Source: Arachidicoccus ginsenosidivorans (lineage in GTDB: Bacteria; Bacteroidota; Bacteroidia; Chitinophagales; Chitinophagaceae). From it: a stretch of 64,000 nt of DNA. A program made the translations under genes and the position numbers. The DNA lies in contig NZ_CP042434.1 in NCBI RefSeq assembly GCF_007971385.1, positions 2,728,001 to 2,792,000 on the forward strand. The letters are read 5' to 3'. Positions 49,905 to 60,145 of the stretch are shown in pieces (positions within the stretch are counted from its first letter, which is position 1; the number at the start of each line of letters is the position of its first letter). The notes beneath the pieces are model-generated. The model did not search any database and was not told the origin of the DNA. It saw only the letters and a program-made list of their open reading frames with translations.

Positions 49905-51116
49905 TTGAAACTAAGTGTCATTATTGTCAATTATAATGTCCGGTATTTCCTGGCACATTGTCTGGCTTCCTTGTCAAGTGCGATTGAGGGGATGGAAGCA
50001 GAGGTAATTGTTGTGGATAACTGTTCCTGTGACGGCAGTCTGGACTACCTGAAAGAAAAATTTCCGGAGGTGCATTTTATTGCCAATCCAGAAAATACGG
50101 GTTTTGCCAGAGCCAATAATTTGGCACTGTCGGTGGCAAAGGGTGAATTAGTATTATATCTCAATCCAGACACACTGGTCTCTGATAGTGCCATTCATAG
50201 CTGTCTGGCTTTTTTTGAGTGCAATGCCAAGGTTGGGGCGCTGGGTGTTAAAATGGTGGACGGCAGCGGCAGGTTTCTGCCAGAAAGCAAGCGGGCATTT
50301 CCTTCACCCCTGGTCTCTTTTTATAAACTCTGTGGGCTCTCCAAGCTTTTTCCTGAATCAAGGCATTTTGGTAAATATGCTTTAGGCTATCTCAATGAGA
50401 ATTTAATCCATGAAGTTGAAGTCCTTGCCGGAGCCTTTATGATGGCCCGGACCTCTTTACTCAAGCAAAGTAAAGGTTTTGATGAAAGATATTTTATGTA
50501 CGGGGAGGATATCGATCTAAGCTATTGCCTTCAACAGACCGGTTATAAGAACTATTATTTGGGCAATGTATCCATTATCCATTTTAAGGGCGAAAGTGCA
50601 CAAAAAGGCAGCGTGAATCATCTGAAGAATTTCTATAAGGCCATGATCTTGTTCGTGGATAAACATTATAAGGGATGGACGGGACTCATCTATCGCGGTT
50701 TTTTAAAAGCCGCCATTGCCGGCCGGTATCTGATGAGTGTGGCTGCCAGTATCCTTCAGGCGGGCAAGCGAAAAAAGAGCGCAGGAAGGGCGCCGGATCT
50801 CAGCAGTTATTCCAGTATAGAATTACTCGGTGATGAAACCTCTGCCAGGCAGGCAGGTCATATCTGGAGTAAATATGCGCCCGGAACTTCTTTGCATTAT
50901 ACGCCGGCTAAGGGAGCACTTATGGCCACACCGCTTCAAAAAAGTGAAAAACGTGCCTGGGTGCTTTGCGTAGGCCCAGAATTTAATTATGATGCGGCTA
51001 TCTTATTTTTGCAACGCCATGCACCGGTTAGTCATGTCTACTGGCATTACCTGAATTTTGACTCCATGATCAGCTCCAGTGATAAAAAGGGGCTGGGAGA
51101 GGTGCTGGTGGGATAA
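49905..51116 (+). CDS. family 2 glycosyltransferase
   Basis: 403-residue cytosolic or membrane-associated GT-A fold transferase, rhamnosyltransferase-like (WbbL/RfbF group). N-terminal KLSVIIVNYNVRYFLAHCLASL, nucleotide-binding VIVVDNCSCDGSLDYLKEKFP, then NPENTGFARANNLAL and LVLYLNPDTLVS with the metal-binding D-x-D equivalent; FMYGEDIDLSYCLQQTGYKNYYLG and IIHFKGESAQKG end the catalytic domain. The C-terminal 120 residues are a Bacteroidota-type extension. Start: either TTG 49905, or ATG 49894 (MELYLKL) if one T is missing at 49905-49906. Sugar and acceptor unknown; probably surface polysaccharide synthesis. Confidence 0.88.
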   Translation: MKLSVIIVNYNVRYFLAHCLASLSSAIEGMEAEVIVVDNCSCDGSLDYLKEKFPEVHFIANPENTGFARANNLALSVAKGELVLYLNPDTLVSDSAIHSCLAFFECNAKVGALGVKMVDGSGRFLPESKRAFPSPLVSFYKLCGLSKLFPESRHFGKYALGYLNENLIHEVEVLAGAFMMARTSLLKQSKGFDERYFMYGEDIDLSYCLQQTGYKNYYLGNVSIIHFKGESAQKGSVNHLKNFYKAMILFVDKHYKGWTGLIYRGFLKAAIAGRYLMSVAASILQAGKRKKSAGRAPDLSSYSSIELLGDETSARQAGHIWSKYAPGTSLHYTPAKGALMATPLQKSEKRAWVLCVGPEFNYDAAILFLQRHAPVSHVYWHYLNFDSMISSSDKKGLGEVLVG

Positions 51117-51315
51117 GGGGTTATACGAAAGCCAGGCAATTATGTCAGAAAATGTTTTATCGCGGCGCCGGTAATGGGCTGCCTAGAACCCGTCCAGGCT
51201 CCCCGCCAGGATAATAGAGGCCATCCACCTTAGCTAATTTTTTAAAAAAGCCATCCATCACCAATAACCATCCTTCAAATCTGTCTGATTTTATACTGCA
51301 GAACTACCTTTTTCT

Positions 51316-52556
51316 TTAGGCTTGCTTTGCCGTCGCAAGATCAAAAACCCTAAGATAATTTCCTCCGCCAATTTTCCCGATGGCCTTTTGATCATAACCA
51401 GCTTTCAATAAAGCTGCAACTAATTCATAATAAAATCCACTTGCACCTCCTTTTGTTAAGGGTGGCCATAGGCTATTGGTGGTTGTTTCACCTGAAGGCC
51501 GGTGCTGATGATTGCTTTTTCTCGGTTCCTTGGTTGAGCCGTTGATTACTGCCGGATGAACCTGCTTATTTTTGTCGTGTTGCTCAAAATGATCCTTGGG
51601 TGAATGGTAAGGTGTCGTCAGTTTTGTATCCGTGCCAATGGCGACATGGTCAATTCCCACCACATCTACCATGGCTTTTATATTATCTGCCATCTGCTGA
51701 GCATTATCCGCTAAATGCGTCCAAACACCAATCACGCCTCCCTGACTGGCCACGATTTTTGCCTGTGACTTGCTGATGAGTCTGGGTAGCATCATTTTGG
51801 CCATTGCCGGGTTATTACCCAGACGGGTATTAAGTCCTGTATGCGTAATGATCACCGGTTTGGTAGCCACTTTCAGGGCGCCATTTGTGGTATTATCGTC
51901 GGCGTGGGCAAGGTCAACCAAAATGCCCAACCGTTCTGATTCGCGGATAACCGAAGCGCCGAATTTAGTCAGACCGCCCCATCTGGGCGGCTCTGTAAAA
52001 ATATCACCAAGAGGAGTGGATGCGTCATGATCGTGTAACAGGCCCAGATGTCTGAGCCCTCTGTCATAGGCAAGTTGTAGGCGGTCTACCTTGCCCTCCA
52101 AAAAATGACCTCCTTCAACAGATTGAATAACAGTTGGTTGTCCACTTTTATGGGCCTTGAGGATATCCGCGGTATTTAAGCAGCGGGTCATAGCATTTTT
52201 TGCAGCACTTCATCCATAGCTTTGAGACCTGTTAAAAATCTTTCATAGGCCTGCCCTTCATAGGTCAATTTTACATAATCGACTGCAAAGGTCATACAAA
52301 TAGCAGATAACCCGGATTTTTGCATCTCGCTCGCCAAAGCGATATCCGGTCCAGGTAACTCCTCACTGAGCAAGGGCACGTCTATGTGGTTGTGCGTATC
52401 AATACCAATGGTGGCACGGACAATGTCCGTTATTTTGGGATCCAATCCACCAGGTGTTGCATTGGCTGCCAGCGGCCGTAATAATAAGCCAGCTGTAGCT
52501 GCTGACAATGACTGAATAAACAATCGTCTTGACCAATAGGTGGGCGTTATTTGCAT
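51316..52556 (-). CDS. membrane dipeptidase, peptidase family M19 (one frameshift)
   Basis: About 413-residue dizinc dipeptidase. The N-terminus SRRLFIQSLSAATAGLLL fits a twin-arginine signal peptide, so it is exported folded to the periplasm. Motifs in order: IGIDTHNHIDV (metal His pair), SVEGGHFLEGKVDRLQ (bridging Glu), RHLGLLHDHDAS, LVDLAHADD, VIITHTGL and IGTDTKL. The frame breaks at the T-run 52196-52201 (A-run on the coding strand); one more A gives EVLQKNAMTRCLNTADILKAH, the normal sequence. It hydrolyses dipeptides, possibly including D-residues of cell-wall peptides. Confidence 0.92.
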
Positions 52557-52684
52557 GATATACTTGCTTTGTTTCTAAGGTAATATGACGGATGCAAATT
52601 TGGAAAACAAATCGACTAATTGGGTAATTTAGCCGATGAGCGGACAATCTGAGCGGCTTTATTAAAAATGCTTGACAGTTAAAA

Positions 52685-52708
52685 AGATAAACAGATAAAC
52701 AGATAAAC
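52685..52708. repeat. short tandem repeat (AGATAAAC)3
   Basis: Three exact copies of an 8-base unit lie between the SRPBCC gene and the dipeptidase gene, followed by related sequence (AGATATACAGATATAAAGAT). No function visible. Confidence 0.8.
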
Positions 52709-52780
52709 AGAGGTTATAAAGATATACAGATATAAAGATTAAATCAGCTAGTACTAGTAGAAGTCTTTGTGTATTTTATA

Positions 52781-53287
52781 CTACTCTAGCTCAAAATGCC
52801 TTTTTAAACGGGCAAAGCTGCTATCCATAGAAGGTCCCAGAATTTTTTCATTTAACACCGCACCGACTCTTTCCCAGGGATACCAATCCAGGTGTTGGGT
52901 GTAATGCCACTGCACCATGGTGCCAGGGGTATTAGGGTCCTGGGTTAATCGCCAGCCACAAATCTGGTCATTGGAACGAGTGCCGTGCCATTTGGATTCA
53001 ATGTAATAAGCGCTGTCATGGGTAATGGTAATCTTGCTGGAGCCGATCTCCATGGCGGCACCTGGCCCACTGGCACTTTCCGTAAGCAGTTTTGCGGGAT
53101 GGGTACTGTCAAATAACCACTCATGCCAGTTATTCATATTATTTAATAAGGGATAAACGCTATCAAGCGGCTGATTAAAGGTCGCAGAACGGATGACCGT
53201 TACCCTGGAAGGGAACAGCAAACCAATTAAAGTGATCAGCAAAAACAGGCTACCAATACTAAATAAGGCTAATTTTAAGTACTTCAT
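52781..53287 (-). CDS. SRPBCC (START-like) family protein
   Basis: 168-residue protein with an N-terminal hydrophobic segment (about 5-24, LALFSIGSLFLLITLIGLLF) acting as anchor or signal. A helix-grip fold domain follows (VIRSATFNQPLDSVYPLLNNMNNWHEWLFDST to GTMVQWHYTQHLDWYPWERV), like polyketide cyclase/dehydrase-type SRPBCC proteins that hold hydrophobic ligands. No specific ligand can be named. It lies 46 bases downstream of the ABC-2 permease gene in the same direction. Confidence 0.8.
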   Translation of the reverse strand: MKYLKLALFSIGSLFLLITLIGLLFPSRVTVIRSATFNQPLDSVYPLLNNMNNWHEWLFDSTHPAKLLTESASGPGAAMEIGSSKITITHDSAYYIESKWHGTRSNDQICGWRLTQDPNTPGTMVQWHYTQHLDWYPWERVGAVLNEKILGPSMDSSFARLKRHFELE

Positions 53288-53333
53288 GCGTGAGCTTTTA
53301 AGACAATATCGTTTATTTAATTAGATGCTTGCT

Positions 53334-54443
53334 TTATTCCCATTTAAATACTTTAATGGCAATTGCGTATACGATGACCCCCCAAATGAGTAGGTTGGCT
53401 ATATCCGGCCAGCAACTGATCAGACTTGCGCCCTCAAAAGAGATATTACGCATTGCATTGTTAAAATGTGTCAAAGGTAATATATTACAAAGAGGCTGTA
53501 ACCATTTTGGAAAATTCTCAATTGGGAAAAAGGTGCCCGCCAAAAGGAACTGTGGCAGGGTAAAAATATTGGCAAATGGCGGAATCGTGCTCTCGGACTT
53601 AGACAGACCACTGACGATAAAACCGCAACCCATAAAAACGATCAGGGAGATAAAACTCAAAATCATGATCTCCAAAAAGGTAACCCAGCCATGCACCAGG
53701 GTAAATTTAAAGAAGACGACGCCTATTAAAATAATGACAATGGCTGCCAGTAACTGAAAGACGACCCGGCTAAGCGCCTCTCCTAAAATAATAAAGGTTC
53801 TGCTGATTGGTGTGGCAAAAAAACGTTTTAAAACCAGTTGTTGCCTGAGGTTAAAGAATAAAAAGGCCACCCCGAAAATACCGGCACTCAATAAAGAAAA
53901 GCCTAACTGACCAGGCAGGATAAAATCAATGGTACGGTAGGTTCTACCAGGTAGCTTCTCTATCTGCTCACTGACGCCCACCACCGCCACGCTGTGCGGA
54001 TAGTAGGTTTTGTTCAAGGCATCTGCCTGTGCATTCAAATAGGATTGCAGCACTTCTACTGTGGAGGGATTAACAGCAGCAGAAGTGGTGAGTTTTAATA
54101 GGTACGCGGGATTTTCCTTGCCTGTTTTCTGGATATTAACGATGGCGGTAATCCGACCTTTTTCCAAATCTTCACTTAATATTTCCCCATGCTCATTTTT
54201 GATCCGGATTCCGGGTGCTGTTTTTAAGGCCTGGTAGACTTCACTGGTGGTATCAGCGCCTGCGTGAATGGCGATATTAATCCTGGGACCGGAACCATTA
54301 CCTAAAAAGGCAAATGCCAGTATAAAAACCAGGGGAAACCCGATACTGAAAATGACGGTTGAAGGGGAACGCAAAGATGCTTTAAATGAGCCTCTTGCGA
54401 TAGCCAGCATTGCTTTAATCTGACTGTATTTGTATTTAGACAT
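53334..54443 (-). CDS. ABC-2 type transporter permease
   Basis: 369-residue permease with one N-terminal helix (about 27-48), a large extracytoplasmic domain (about 50-165) and a group of five helices in the C-terminal half (LLSAGIFGVAFLFFNLRQQLVLKRFFATPISRTFIILGEALSRVVFQLL ... FFPIENFPKWLQPLCNILPLTHFNNAMRNISF). This is the ABC2_membrane_3 layout used for drug or lipid export. The expected ATP-binding partner gene is not next to it; the upstream 54444-54620 stretch holds only a short amidohydrolase-like tail, suggesting rearrangement or a partner coded elsewhere. Confidence 0.88.
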   Translation of the reverse strand: MSKYKYSQIKAMLAIARGSFKASLRSPSTVIFSIGFPLVFILAFAFLGNGSGPRINIAIHAGADTTSEVYQALKTAPGIRIKNEHGEILSEDLEKGRITAIVNIQKTGKENPAYLLKLTTSAAVNPSTVEVLQSYLNAQADALNKTYYPHSVAVVGVSEQIEKLPGRTYRTIDFILPGQLGFSLLSAGIFGVAFLFFNLRQQLVLKRFFATPISRTFIILGEALSRVVFQLLAAIVIILIGVVFFKFTLVHGWVTFLEIMILSFISLIVFMGCGFIVSGLSKSESTIPPFANIFTLPQFLLAGTFFPIENFPKWLQPLCNILPLTHFNNAMRNISFEGASLISCWPDIANLLIWGVIVYAIAIKVFKWE

Positions 54444-54620
54444 ATAATTACCAGCTTTTCTTGATGCCAGTTAGATCTGGCCCTATCCGCTACTATACTT
54501 TTTACTTTGCTTTATACATTGCTTTGCCATTCATCCAGACCTCGTCCAGGCTGATGGCAAAATGCTCCGCAAAGGTAATAAGGATGAGGGGGAATTGTGT
54601 ATTCCTGTCTAAATTACCCA

Positions 54621-54648
54621 AAAAAACTGCCGGCGCTAGCCGGCAGTT
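54621..54648 (-). terminator. intrinsic terminator of sppA
   Basis: A 10-bp perfect stem 54625-54634 (AACTGCCGGC) with 54639-54648 and loop GCTA; on the minus strand it is followed by a run of T (A-run 54621-54626 on the plus strand). It lies 83 bases after the sppA stop. Confidence 0.93.
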
Positions 54649-54730
54649 TACCAAAATTTATAATTACTCAAATTACTCAAATACCTCAAATAAGGTGAAA
54701 AACGGTAAAGCACTAAAATCCAGTCTTGTG

Positions 54731-56496
54731 TTAACGGATTTTCAGCTCATAGGGCATTTTTGCCTGTGGCTGATTCATCATTGCCTTCAACTCCCTGGTT
54801 CGGTCAATAAAATCAACCAGTTCTGGAGAAATACCCGTGGCTTTGAGTTTTAGATTAATGTCTTCATCCCGATTGTCATCGCTATTAAGCAACTGACTTA
54901 AAATGGATTGCTTCACAGGGAAGGTACTGACACGATAAGATGTGCTATGTGCTTGTTTAGCAGCGTAGTCAATGGCGTCATCCAGACCGCCGATGGCATC
55001 CACAAGGCCAATCTTTTGGGCGTGTAACCCTGTCCAGACACGTCCCTGCCCAATGGAGTCAATATAAGTAATGGAGGTATCCCGGCCTGCAGCCACCCTG
55101 CTGGTAAAAGTATGATAGACACTGTCTACGGAGGCCTGCATCCAATTACGTTCTACGGGGTAAGCGGACGGGCGATGGAGCCTAAATCGGCATGGGGACT
55201 GGTCTTAACGGCGTCAAAAGTGATCCCCAGCCGGTTTTTTAAGAAATTTGATGCATCTCCCATCATAGAAAAGACGCCGATCGATCCGGTAAGTGTCGTC
55301 GGTTCTGCAAAGATATAATCGGCGCCACAGGAAATGTAATAACCGCCGGATGCGGCCATATTGCCCATACTGACAACTACCGGTTTTACTTTTTTAGTGA
55401 GCTGGATCTCCCGCCAGATCAAATCACTGGCCAGGGCACTGCCCCCAGGAGAATTCACCCGGATTACCAGCGCCTTAATAGAACTGTCCTTTCGGATGTC
55501 TTGAATTAAATGGACATATCGCTCTCCCTGAATCCCTTCATTTTCTGATCCGGAGGCAATTTCTCCCTGGGCATACAAAACGGCAATGCGGTCTTTACCG
55601 GAATAATCCTTATAATCAGCCCCTTTATTGTATTTATCCAGACTGATCAGATGCAAATCATTCTTTTCGCTTTTGCCGGTAGCTTTTCTAAGTTCATTTT
55701 CTACCTGATCGGCATAGAATAAACCGTCCACCATATGATTTTGCAGGGCGTCGCTAGCACTGCGGATTTTACCCTCATTAGCCAGCTCATGCAAGGTCGC
55801 AGTATCCAGACCGCGACTCTTTGCCACACCTTGCAAAACCTGTCCATAGATCTCGCCCAGCCAGACATTGATCTGCAATCGGTTGGCGTCACTCATTTTA
55901 TCACTACGGAACGGTTCTGTTGCACTTTTGAATTTGCCGGCAAAGAAAATTTCCGGGTGGATGTCCAGTTTGTCCAATAGCCCTTTAAAATAAACGGTTT
56001 GTGCGACCATTCCTGCCCAATCAAGCCCGCCTTCAGGGCTGACATATACTTTGTCAGCTGCGCTGGCGACAAAATAGGCCGTCTGTGTCATGGTCGGCGA
56101 AAAGGCGATGACCTTTTTGCCACTCTTTTTAAAATCTTCGATGGCCAGGCGCAGCTCCTGGCTGGCAGCAAAGCCATTGACATTTTCGGATCCTTTGATA
56201 TAAAGGGCTTTGATATGGCTGTCCTTCGCTGCATAGCGGATCATACTGAGCTCTTCATATAAATTAGGCGGAGAATAGGTCAGCTTGTCTGCATTCAGAC
56301 TAAATGAGATACTCGGCTGCTCAAAATCTTTGACTGGCCTTGAGAGATCCAGCACCAAAATAGACCCGTCATTAATATTAACTTCTGATTTACTGCTGGC
56401 CATAGAAACAACCCCAATAGCAATTAGAATAAATAAAAAGCCGCAGACCAGCATGGAAATAAAAACGGCAACGAATAACTTCAAAAATTTAACCAT
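54731..56496 (-). CDS. sppA: signal peptide peptidase SppA, 67K type (one frameshift)
   Basis: About 588-residue inner-membrane protease that clears cleaved signal peptides. One N-terminal anchor helix (LFVAVFISMLVCGFLFILIAIGVV) and two tandem ClpP-like domains: the first has GGLDWAGMVAQTVYFKGLLDKLDI with the catalytic Lys region, the second RVNSPGGSALASDLIWREI and TTLTGSIGVFSMMGDA with the nucleophile Ser. The frame breaks at G-run 55157-55160 (C-run on the coding strand); one base gives IARPLTPVERNWMQASVDSVYHTF. A strong terminator follows. folK is divergent upstream. Confidence 0.94.
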
Positions 56497-56668
56497 ATAA
56501 GAAATTTCAGGTGACCCCCAGCTGTCAGCTCCACAAAAAATTGTCGTGTCAGACGGCGCAGGTCTTGTATTTTTGTCTCTGTTAAGTGGTATGCAAGGAT
56601 ACTCAAATTACGTACACCCAAAGTTAGGTCATTCCCCCTTGAAAGACCTGCAGGACAAAAAATAATAT

Positions 56669-57166
56669 ATGAATAAAGCATATTTGCTGATAGGCGGTAA
56701 TTTAGGGGCAGTAAAAACAAATCTGCAGCGAGCCAGATCAGAAATAAGTCGTCGGATAGGGCGGGTTTTAGCGGCCTCCTCTCTTTATCAGACGGCGGCC
56801 TGGGGGCTGGAAGATCAGCCGGACTTTCTAAATCAGGTGCTGATTATTCAGTCTGAAAGGTCCGCTGCAGACATGCTGACCATTATGCTACAGATTGAGC
56901 AGGATCTGGGTCGAGTGCGCAAAATCAAAAACGGCCCCCGGCTGATCGATATAGATCTGTTGTTTTATAATGATCAGATTATCAACAGCACAGCGCCAGA
57001 TTTAAAGGTGCCACATCCCTTACTTCATACCAGAAATTTTACGCTCTATCCGCTGGCGGAGCTTTCACCTGAACTGGTGCATCCTGTGCTTAAAAAGACC
57101 ATTGACGCCTTACTTAAGGAGTGTCCGGATAGCCTGCAGGTTACCAGGTTGGCTCAGGACGAATAG
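56669..57166 (+). CDS. folK: 2-amino-4-hydroxy-6-hydroxymethyldihydropteridine pyrophosphokinase
   Basis: 165-residue HPPK that transfers pyrophosphate from ATP in folate synthesis. Family motifs: AYLLIGGNLGAVKTNLQRA, SSLYQTAAWGLEDQPDFLNQVL, EQDLGRVRKIKNGPRLIDIDLLFYND (HPPK signature with the metal-binding Asp pair) and VPHPLLHTRNFTLYPLAEL. Complete and normal in length. Its start is divergent from sppA across 172 bases, and a bidirectional terminator lies between its end and tatC. Confidence 0.95.
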   Translation: MNKAYLLIGGNLGAVKTNLQRARSEISRRIGRVLAASSLYQTAAWGLEDQPDFLNQVLIIQSERSAADMLTIMLQIEQDLGRVRKIKNGPRLIDIDLLFYNDQIINSTAPDLKVPHPLLHTRNFTLYPLAELSPELVHPVLKKTIDALLKECPDSLQVTRLAQDE

Positions 57167-57215
57167 GAGCATAAAAAAAGTCAAATATGCCAAGGATTGT
57201 TGGCCGTATTTGCAG

Positions 57216-57269
57216 AAAAGCCGTCTTAGTAATTCCACATGACTGTGTAGGATCACTAAGACGGCTTTT
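57216..57269. terminator. bidirectional terminator between folK and tatC
   Basis: A 15-bp perfect stem 57216-57230 (AAAAGCCGTCTTAGT) with 57255-57269 and a 24-base loop; A-run on one side, T-run on the other. Serves both convergent genes. Confidence 0.92.
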
Positions 57270-57300
57270 AAGATAAATTGTATTAGAACCGTTGATTCAA

Positions 57301-58158
57301 CTAACTCCAGAGTTCTTTATCTTTTTCTTCCAATTCTCTGGCGGCACGTTTGGAGACCAAAACGCCAATTTCATATAATAACATCAGCGGGATAAAAACC
57401 AGTGTCTGACTGATCCAATCCGGACTTGGCGTAATAAAGGCGGCGAGTATCAGGATAATAACGATCGCATAACGCCGCTTCTCTTTCAAGAATTTAGGTG
57501 TGATCAGCCCCATGCGTGTAAATACATAGGCGAATATGGGCAGCTCAAAAGCCAGTCCGCATCCAAGAACAATATTACAGAGGTTATTCAGGTAGTCATT
57601 CAGGGTAGGCCTGGTGGTCATCATGGGTAAATCACTGATCTGGAAACCGGCTAGGAAGTTAAAAGTGAAGGGCCCTAACACAAAATAGCCAAATGCTGCA
57701 CCGATAAAGAAAAACAAAGAGACCCAAAAAATAGCCGCACCGGTATTTTTCAGTTCGCTTTCTTTCAAGGCAGGTTTGACAAATTTCCAGAATTCCCAGA
57801 AAATATAGGGAAAGGCAACAATAAAGCCCCCGATAAAGGCTATGGTGAATGTTCCCAGAAACTGGCCACCAAAGGTGGTGGATTGCATGTCCACATTTAC
57901 AGGATCCATACAAAGACTCTTTACATGTGTCCATTCAGCCAATTTGCAAAAAGCCTTGTAACTGATAAAGTCTGGATTGATCGGCCCTGCAATAATATTG
58001 GCAAAAAACCAGCCGTGATAATAGAAAATCACCACAGCCAGGACCAGAATTGCGACCAGGGAACGCAAAATATGCCATCTCAACTCTTCCAGATGGTCAA
58101 TAAAGGCCATTTCTGCCTGGGATCCGTTACTTCTGCGCTTGAAAAACCGTTGTATCAT
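57301..58158 (-). CDS. tatC: Sec-independent protein translocase TatC
   Basis: 285-residue core of the twin-arginine translocase that reads Tat signal peptides. I use ATG 58158 (MIQRFFKRRSNGSQAEMAFIDHLEELRWHILRSL), with the family motif HLEELRWHI just before the first helix; a start 9 codons upstream is weaker. Six membrane helices follow; PYIFWEFWKFVKPALKESELKNT is the conserved cytosolic loop, and FELPIFAYVFTRMGLITPKFLKEKRRYAIVIILILAAFITPSPDW closes the core. The loop after helix 1 (residues about 60-95) is longer than in Escherichia coli, as usual in Bacteroidota. It fits the Tat-type signal on the M19 dipeptidase in the same window. Confidence 0.95.
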   Translation of the reverse strand: MIQRFFKRRSNGSQAEMAFIDHLEELRWHILRSLVAILVLAVVIFYYHGWFFANIIAGPINPDFISYKAFCKLAEWTHVKSLCMDPVNVDMQSTTFGGQFLGTFTIAFIGGFIVAFPYIFWEFWKFVKPALKESELKNTGAAIFWVSLFFFIGAAFGYFVLGPFTFNFLAGFQISDLPMMTTRPTLNDYLNNLCNIVLGCGLAFELPIFAYVFTRMGLITPKFLKEKRRYAIVIILILAAFITPSPDWISQTLVFIPLMLLYEIGVLVSKRAARELEEKDKELWS

Positions 58159-58230
58159 GAAATGATTTAAAACTTTGAGGAGCAAATGTACTTATCAATT
58201 GGTTACCAACGGCGGTTTTCCCGCCGTAAA

Positions 58231-59235
58231 TTAAGAACCTATGGTTAAAACCATTTTGCCGAACTTGGAACCGCCTTGACTCATGCGTTCCATGGCCTGC
58301 TGTGCCTGGGCAAGTGGATAGACCCCGTCAATGACAGGTTGAATCTGGTGGGTCTGCATAAAGCTAAGCATTTGCTCAAAATCTTTGGGTGAGCCCATGG
58401 TCGTGCCAACAATGCTGAGCTGCTTCCAAAAGACCGTACGGCCATTGAGTGGGGGAATATTGCCTGCCGTGCCGCCAAAAAAGACGATTCTACCGCCTTG
58501 ACCCGCTAATGAAACCAAATCTGCAAATCCCTCGCCCAGCGCACTGTCAATAATAACATCAAAGGAGCCTGCCTGACTTTGCAGCTTTTCTGCCCAGCCT
58601 GTTTCCTTATAGCTAACCCCGCCTTTGGCACCCAGCGAAATCGCCTTTTGAAGCTTTTGCTGATTGCCGGATGTTACCCAGACTTCTGCGCCAGCTGCCA
58701 GGGCATATTGCAGGGCAAATGTGCCGGCGCCTCCGCCTACACCACTGATCAACACTTTTTCGCCCTTTTGCCAACCGCCTCTGACAAATAAGGCCCGATA
58801 GGCGGTAAGGCCTGCCACCGGGAAAGCGGCGGCCTGTTTAAAATCAAGATAAGCCGGTTTGGGATAGAGCATATCGCTTTTTACTTTGACGTACTGGGCA
58901 TAGCAGCCGTTGACTGGCAGCCCCAGTATCTGGAAATCTTTGCTTTGGTGCGCCTCAGATGATCCCCAGCCGGCAGCAGGATAGATGATCACTTCTTGTC
59001 CCTGCCAGCTTTCTGGCAGGTTACTGCCGACGGATTTAACTATTCCGCTGCCATCAGAACCCAATATAATCGGGAATTTTAGCCCTGCATACTGCCCTTT
59101 CCAGATCCACCAGTCCCTTTTATTCATTCCGGCCGCCTTTAATTCTACCAGCGCCTCATCTGCGCCAAGTTCAGGGATGGGCACTTCCTGCAAGGTTAAA
59201 GGGGCGTCAATTGCATTTAATACGATTGCTTCCAT
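58231..59235 (-). CDS. zinc-independent alcohol dehydrogenase / quinone oxidoreductase family
   Basis: 334-residue MDR-superfamily NAD(P)-dependent oxidoreductase. Start ATG 59235 (MEAIVLNAIDAPLTLQEVPIPELGADEALVELKAAGMNKRDWWI). The catalytic domain has LGSDGSGIVKSVG; the Rossmann fold has VLISGVGGGAGTFALQYALAAGAEVWVTSG. The structural zinc cysteines are missing and no clear catalytic zinc set is visible, so it is closer to quinone oxidoreductases (Qor) than to zinc alcohol dehydrogenases. Substrate unknown. Confidence 0.88.
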   Translation of the reverse strand: MEAIVLNAIDAPLTLQEVPIPELGADEALVELKAAGMNKRDWWIWKGQYAGLKFPIILGSDGSGIVKSVGSNLPESWQGQEVIIYPAAGWGSSEAHQSKDFQILGLPVNGCYAQYVKVKSDMLYPKPAYLDFKQAAAFPVAGLTAYRALFVRGGWQKGEKVLISGVGGGAGTFALQYALAAGAEVWVTSGNQQKLQKAISLGAKGGVSYKETGWAEKLQSQAGSFDVIIDSALGEGFADLVSLAGQGGRIVFFGGTAGNIPPLNGRTVFWKQLSIVGTTMGSPKDFEQMLSFMQTHQIQPVIDGVYPLAQAQQAMERMSQGGSKFGKMVLTIGS

Positions 59236-59488
59236 GTACAATTTTTAGATTCCAAATGTACAAAAATATACGAGAGCTTGCATGCAAGCTTTGACGTGCA
59301 TCCTATGGTTTACCTTATTTTTAGCAGGCGCCTAAAATGAGTGAATATACTGTCATGAACAATGCCAGCAAATAGCAAAGACATAGCAAAGATTTGCTGG
59401 CCATGCTATACTGTGCGTATTATTGCTTCAATGCGCATACTGCTATAAATTATCTGTATTCATACAATCAGGCAGGATTGGTATGCAT

Positions 59489-60145
59489 CTATGCCTCTGT
59501 CGCCGGCAATGGGTGCGCCTGATAATATTTACAGGCAGGACGCAGACCGCAAATGCCGCATTTAGGCTTTCGGGCGACACAGACATAACGGCCATGCAGG
59601 ATCAACCAGTGATGTGCTTTGTGAATCAGGTTATTAGGGAAAAATTTAATCAATTGTTTTTCTGCAGCCAAGGGCGTGGTGGCTTTGAGTGTCAGGCCGA
59701 TGCGGCCGGACACCCTGAATACATGCGTGTCGACCGCCATATTGGGCTGCTGGTCTACAACAGATGTAATCACATTGGCGGTCTTTCTGCCGACTCCTGG
59801 GAGTTTTATGAGCTCAGGCACGGTCATGGGGATTTTACCATTAAAATCCTCCATCAGCATTTTTGCCATCCCGATCAGATGCTTGGTCTTGTTGTTGGGA
59901 TAAGAGATACTTCTGATCAGTGGAAATAGATGATCAAAGCTAGCCTCGGCGAGTTTTGCAGGTGTGGGATATTTGTGAAAAATAGCCGGCGTGGTCAGGT
60001 TGACCCGCTTATCTGTACATTGAGCGGATAGAATGACTGCTACCAGGAGCTGGTAGGGGTTATCATAGAGGAGTTCCGTCTCCGCATTGGGAGCATGCTG
60101 TTCAAAATAATCAATTACAAACTGATAGCGTTCCTTTCGGGTCAT
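59489..60145 (-). CDS. nth: endonuclease III
   Basis: 218-residue DNA glycosylase/AP lyase that removes oxidised pyrimidines. I start at MTRKERYQFVIDYFEQHAPNAETELLYDNPYQLLVAVILSAQCTDKRVN (60145); codons upstream are not family-like. The helix-hairpin-helix is LPGVGRKTANVI with the catalytic Lys, and the catalytic Asp lies in AVDTHVFRVSGRIG. The 4Fe-4S cluster is C-x6-C-x2-C-x5-C in CVARKPKCGICGLRPAC. Its first codons overlap the end of an unidentified gene upstream (60111-60493). Confidence 0.95.
   Translation of the reverse strand: MTRKERYQFVIDYFEQHAPNAETELLYDNPYQLLVAVILSAQCTDKRVNLTTPAIFHKYPTPAKLAEASFDHLFPLIRSISYPNNKTKHLIGMAKMLMEDFNGKIPMTVPELIKLPGVGRKTANVITSVVDQQPNMAVDTHVFRVSGRIGLTLKATTPLAAEKQLIKFFPNNLIHKAHHWLILHGRYVCVARKPKCGICGLRPACKYYQAHPLPATEA

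Noticed and set aside
54461..54853. Plus-strand frame of 130 residues opposite the sppA end
   Set aside because: It crosses a strong terminator hairpin and the antisense of sppA; its composition is not protein-like.
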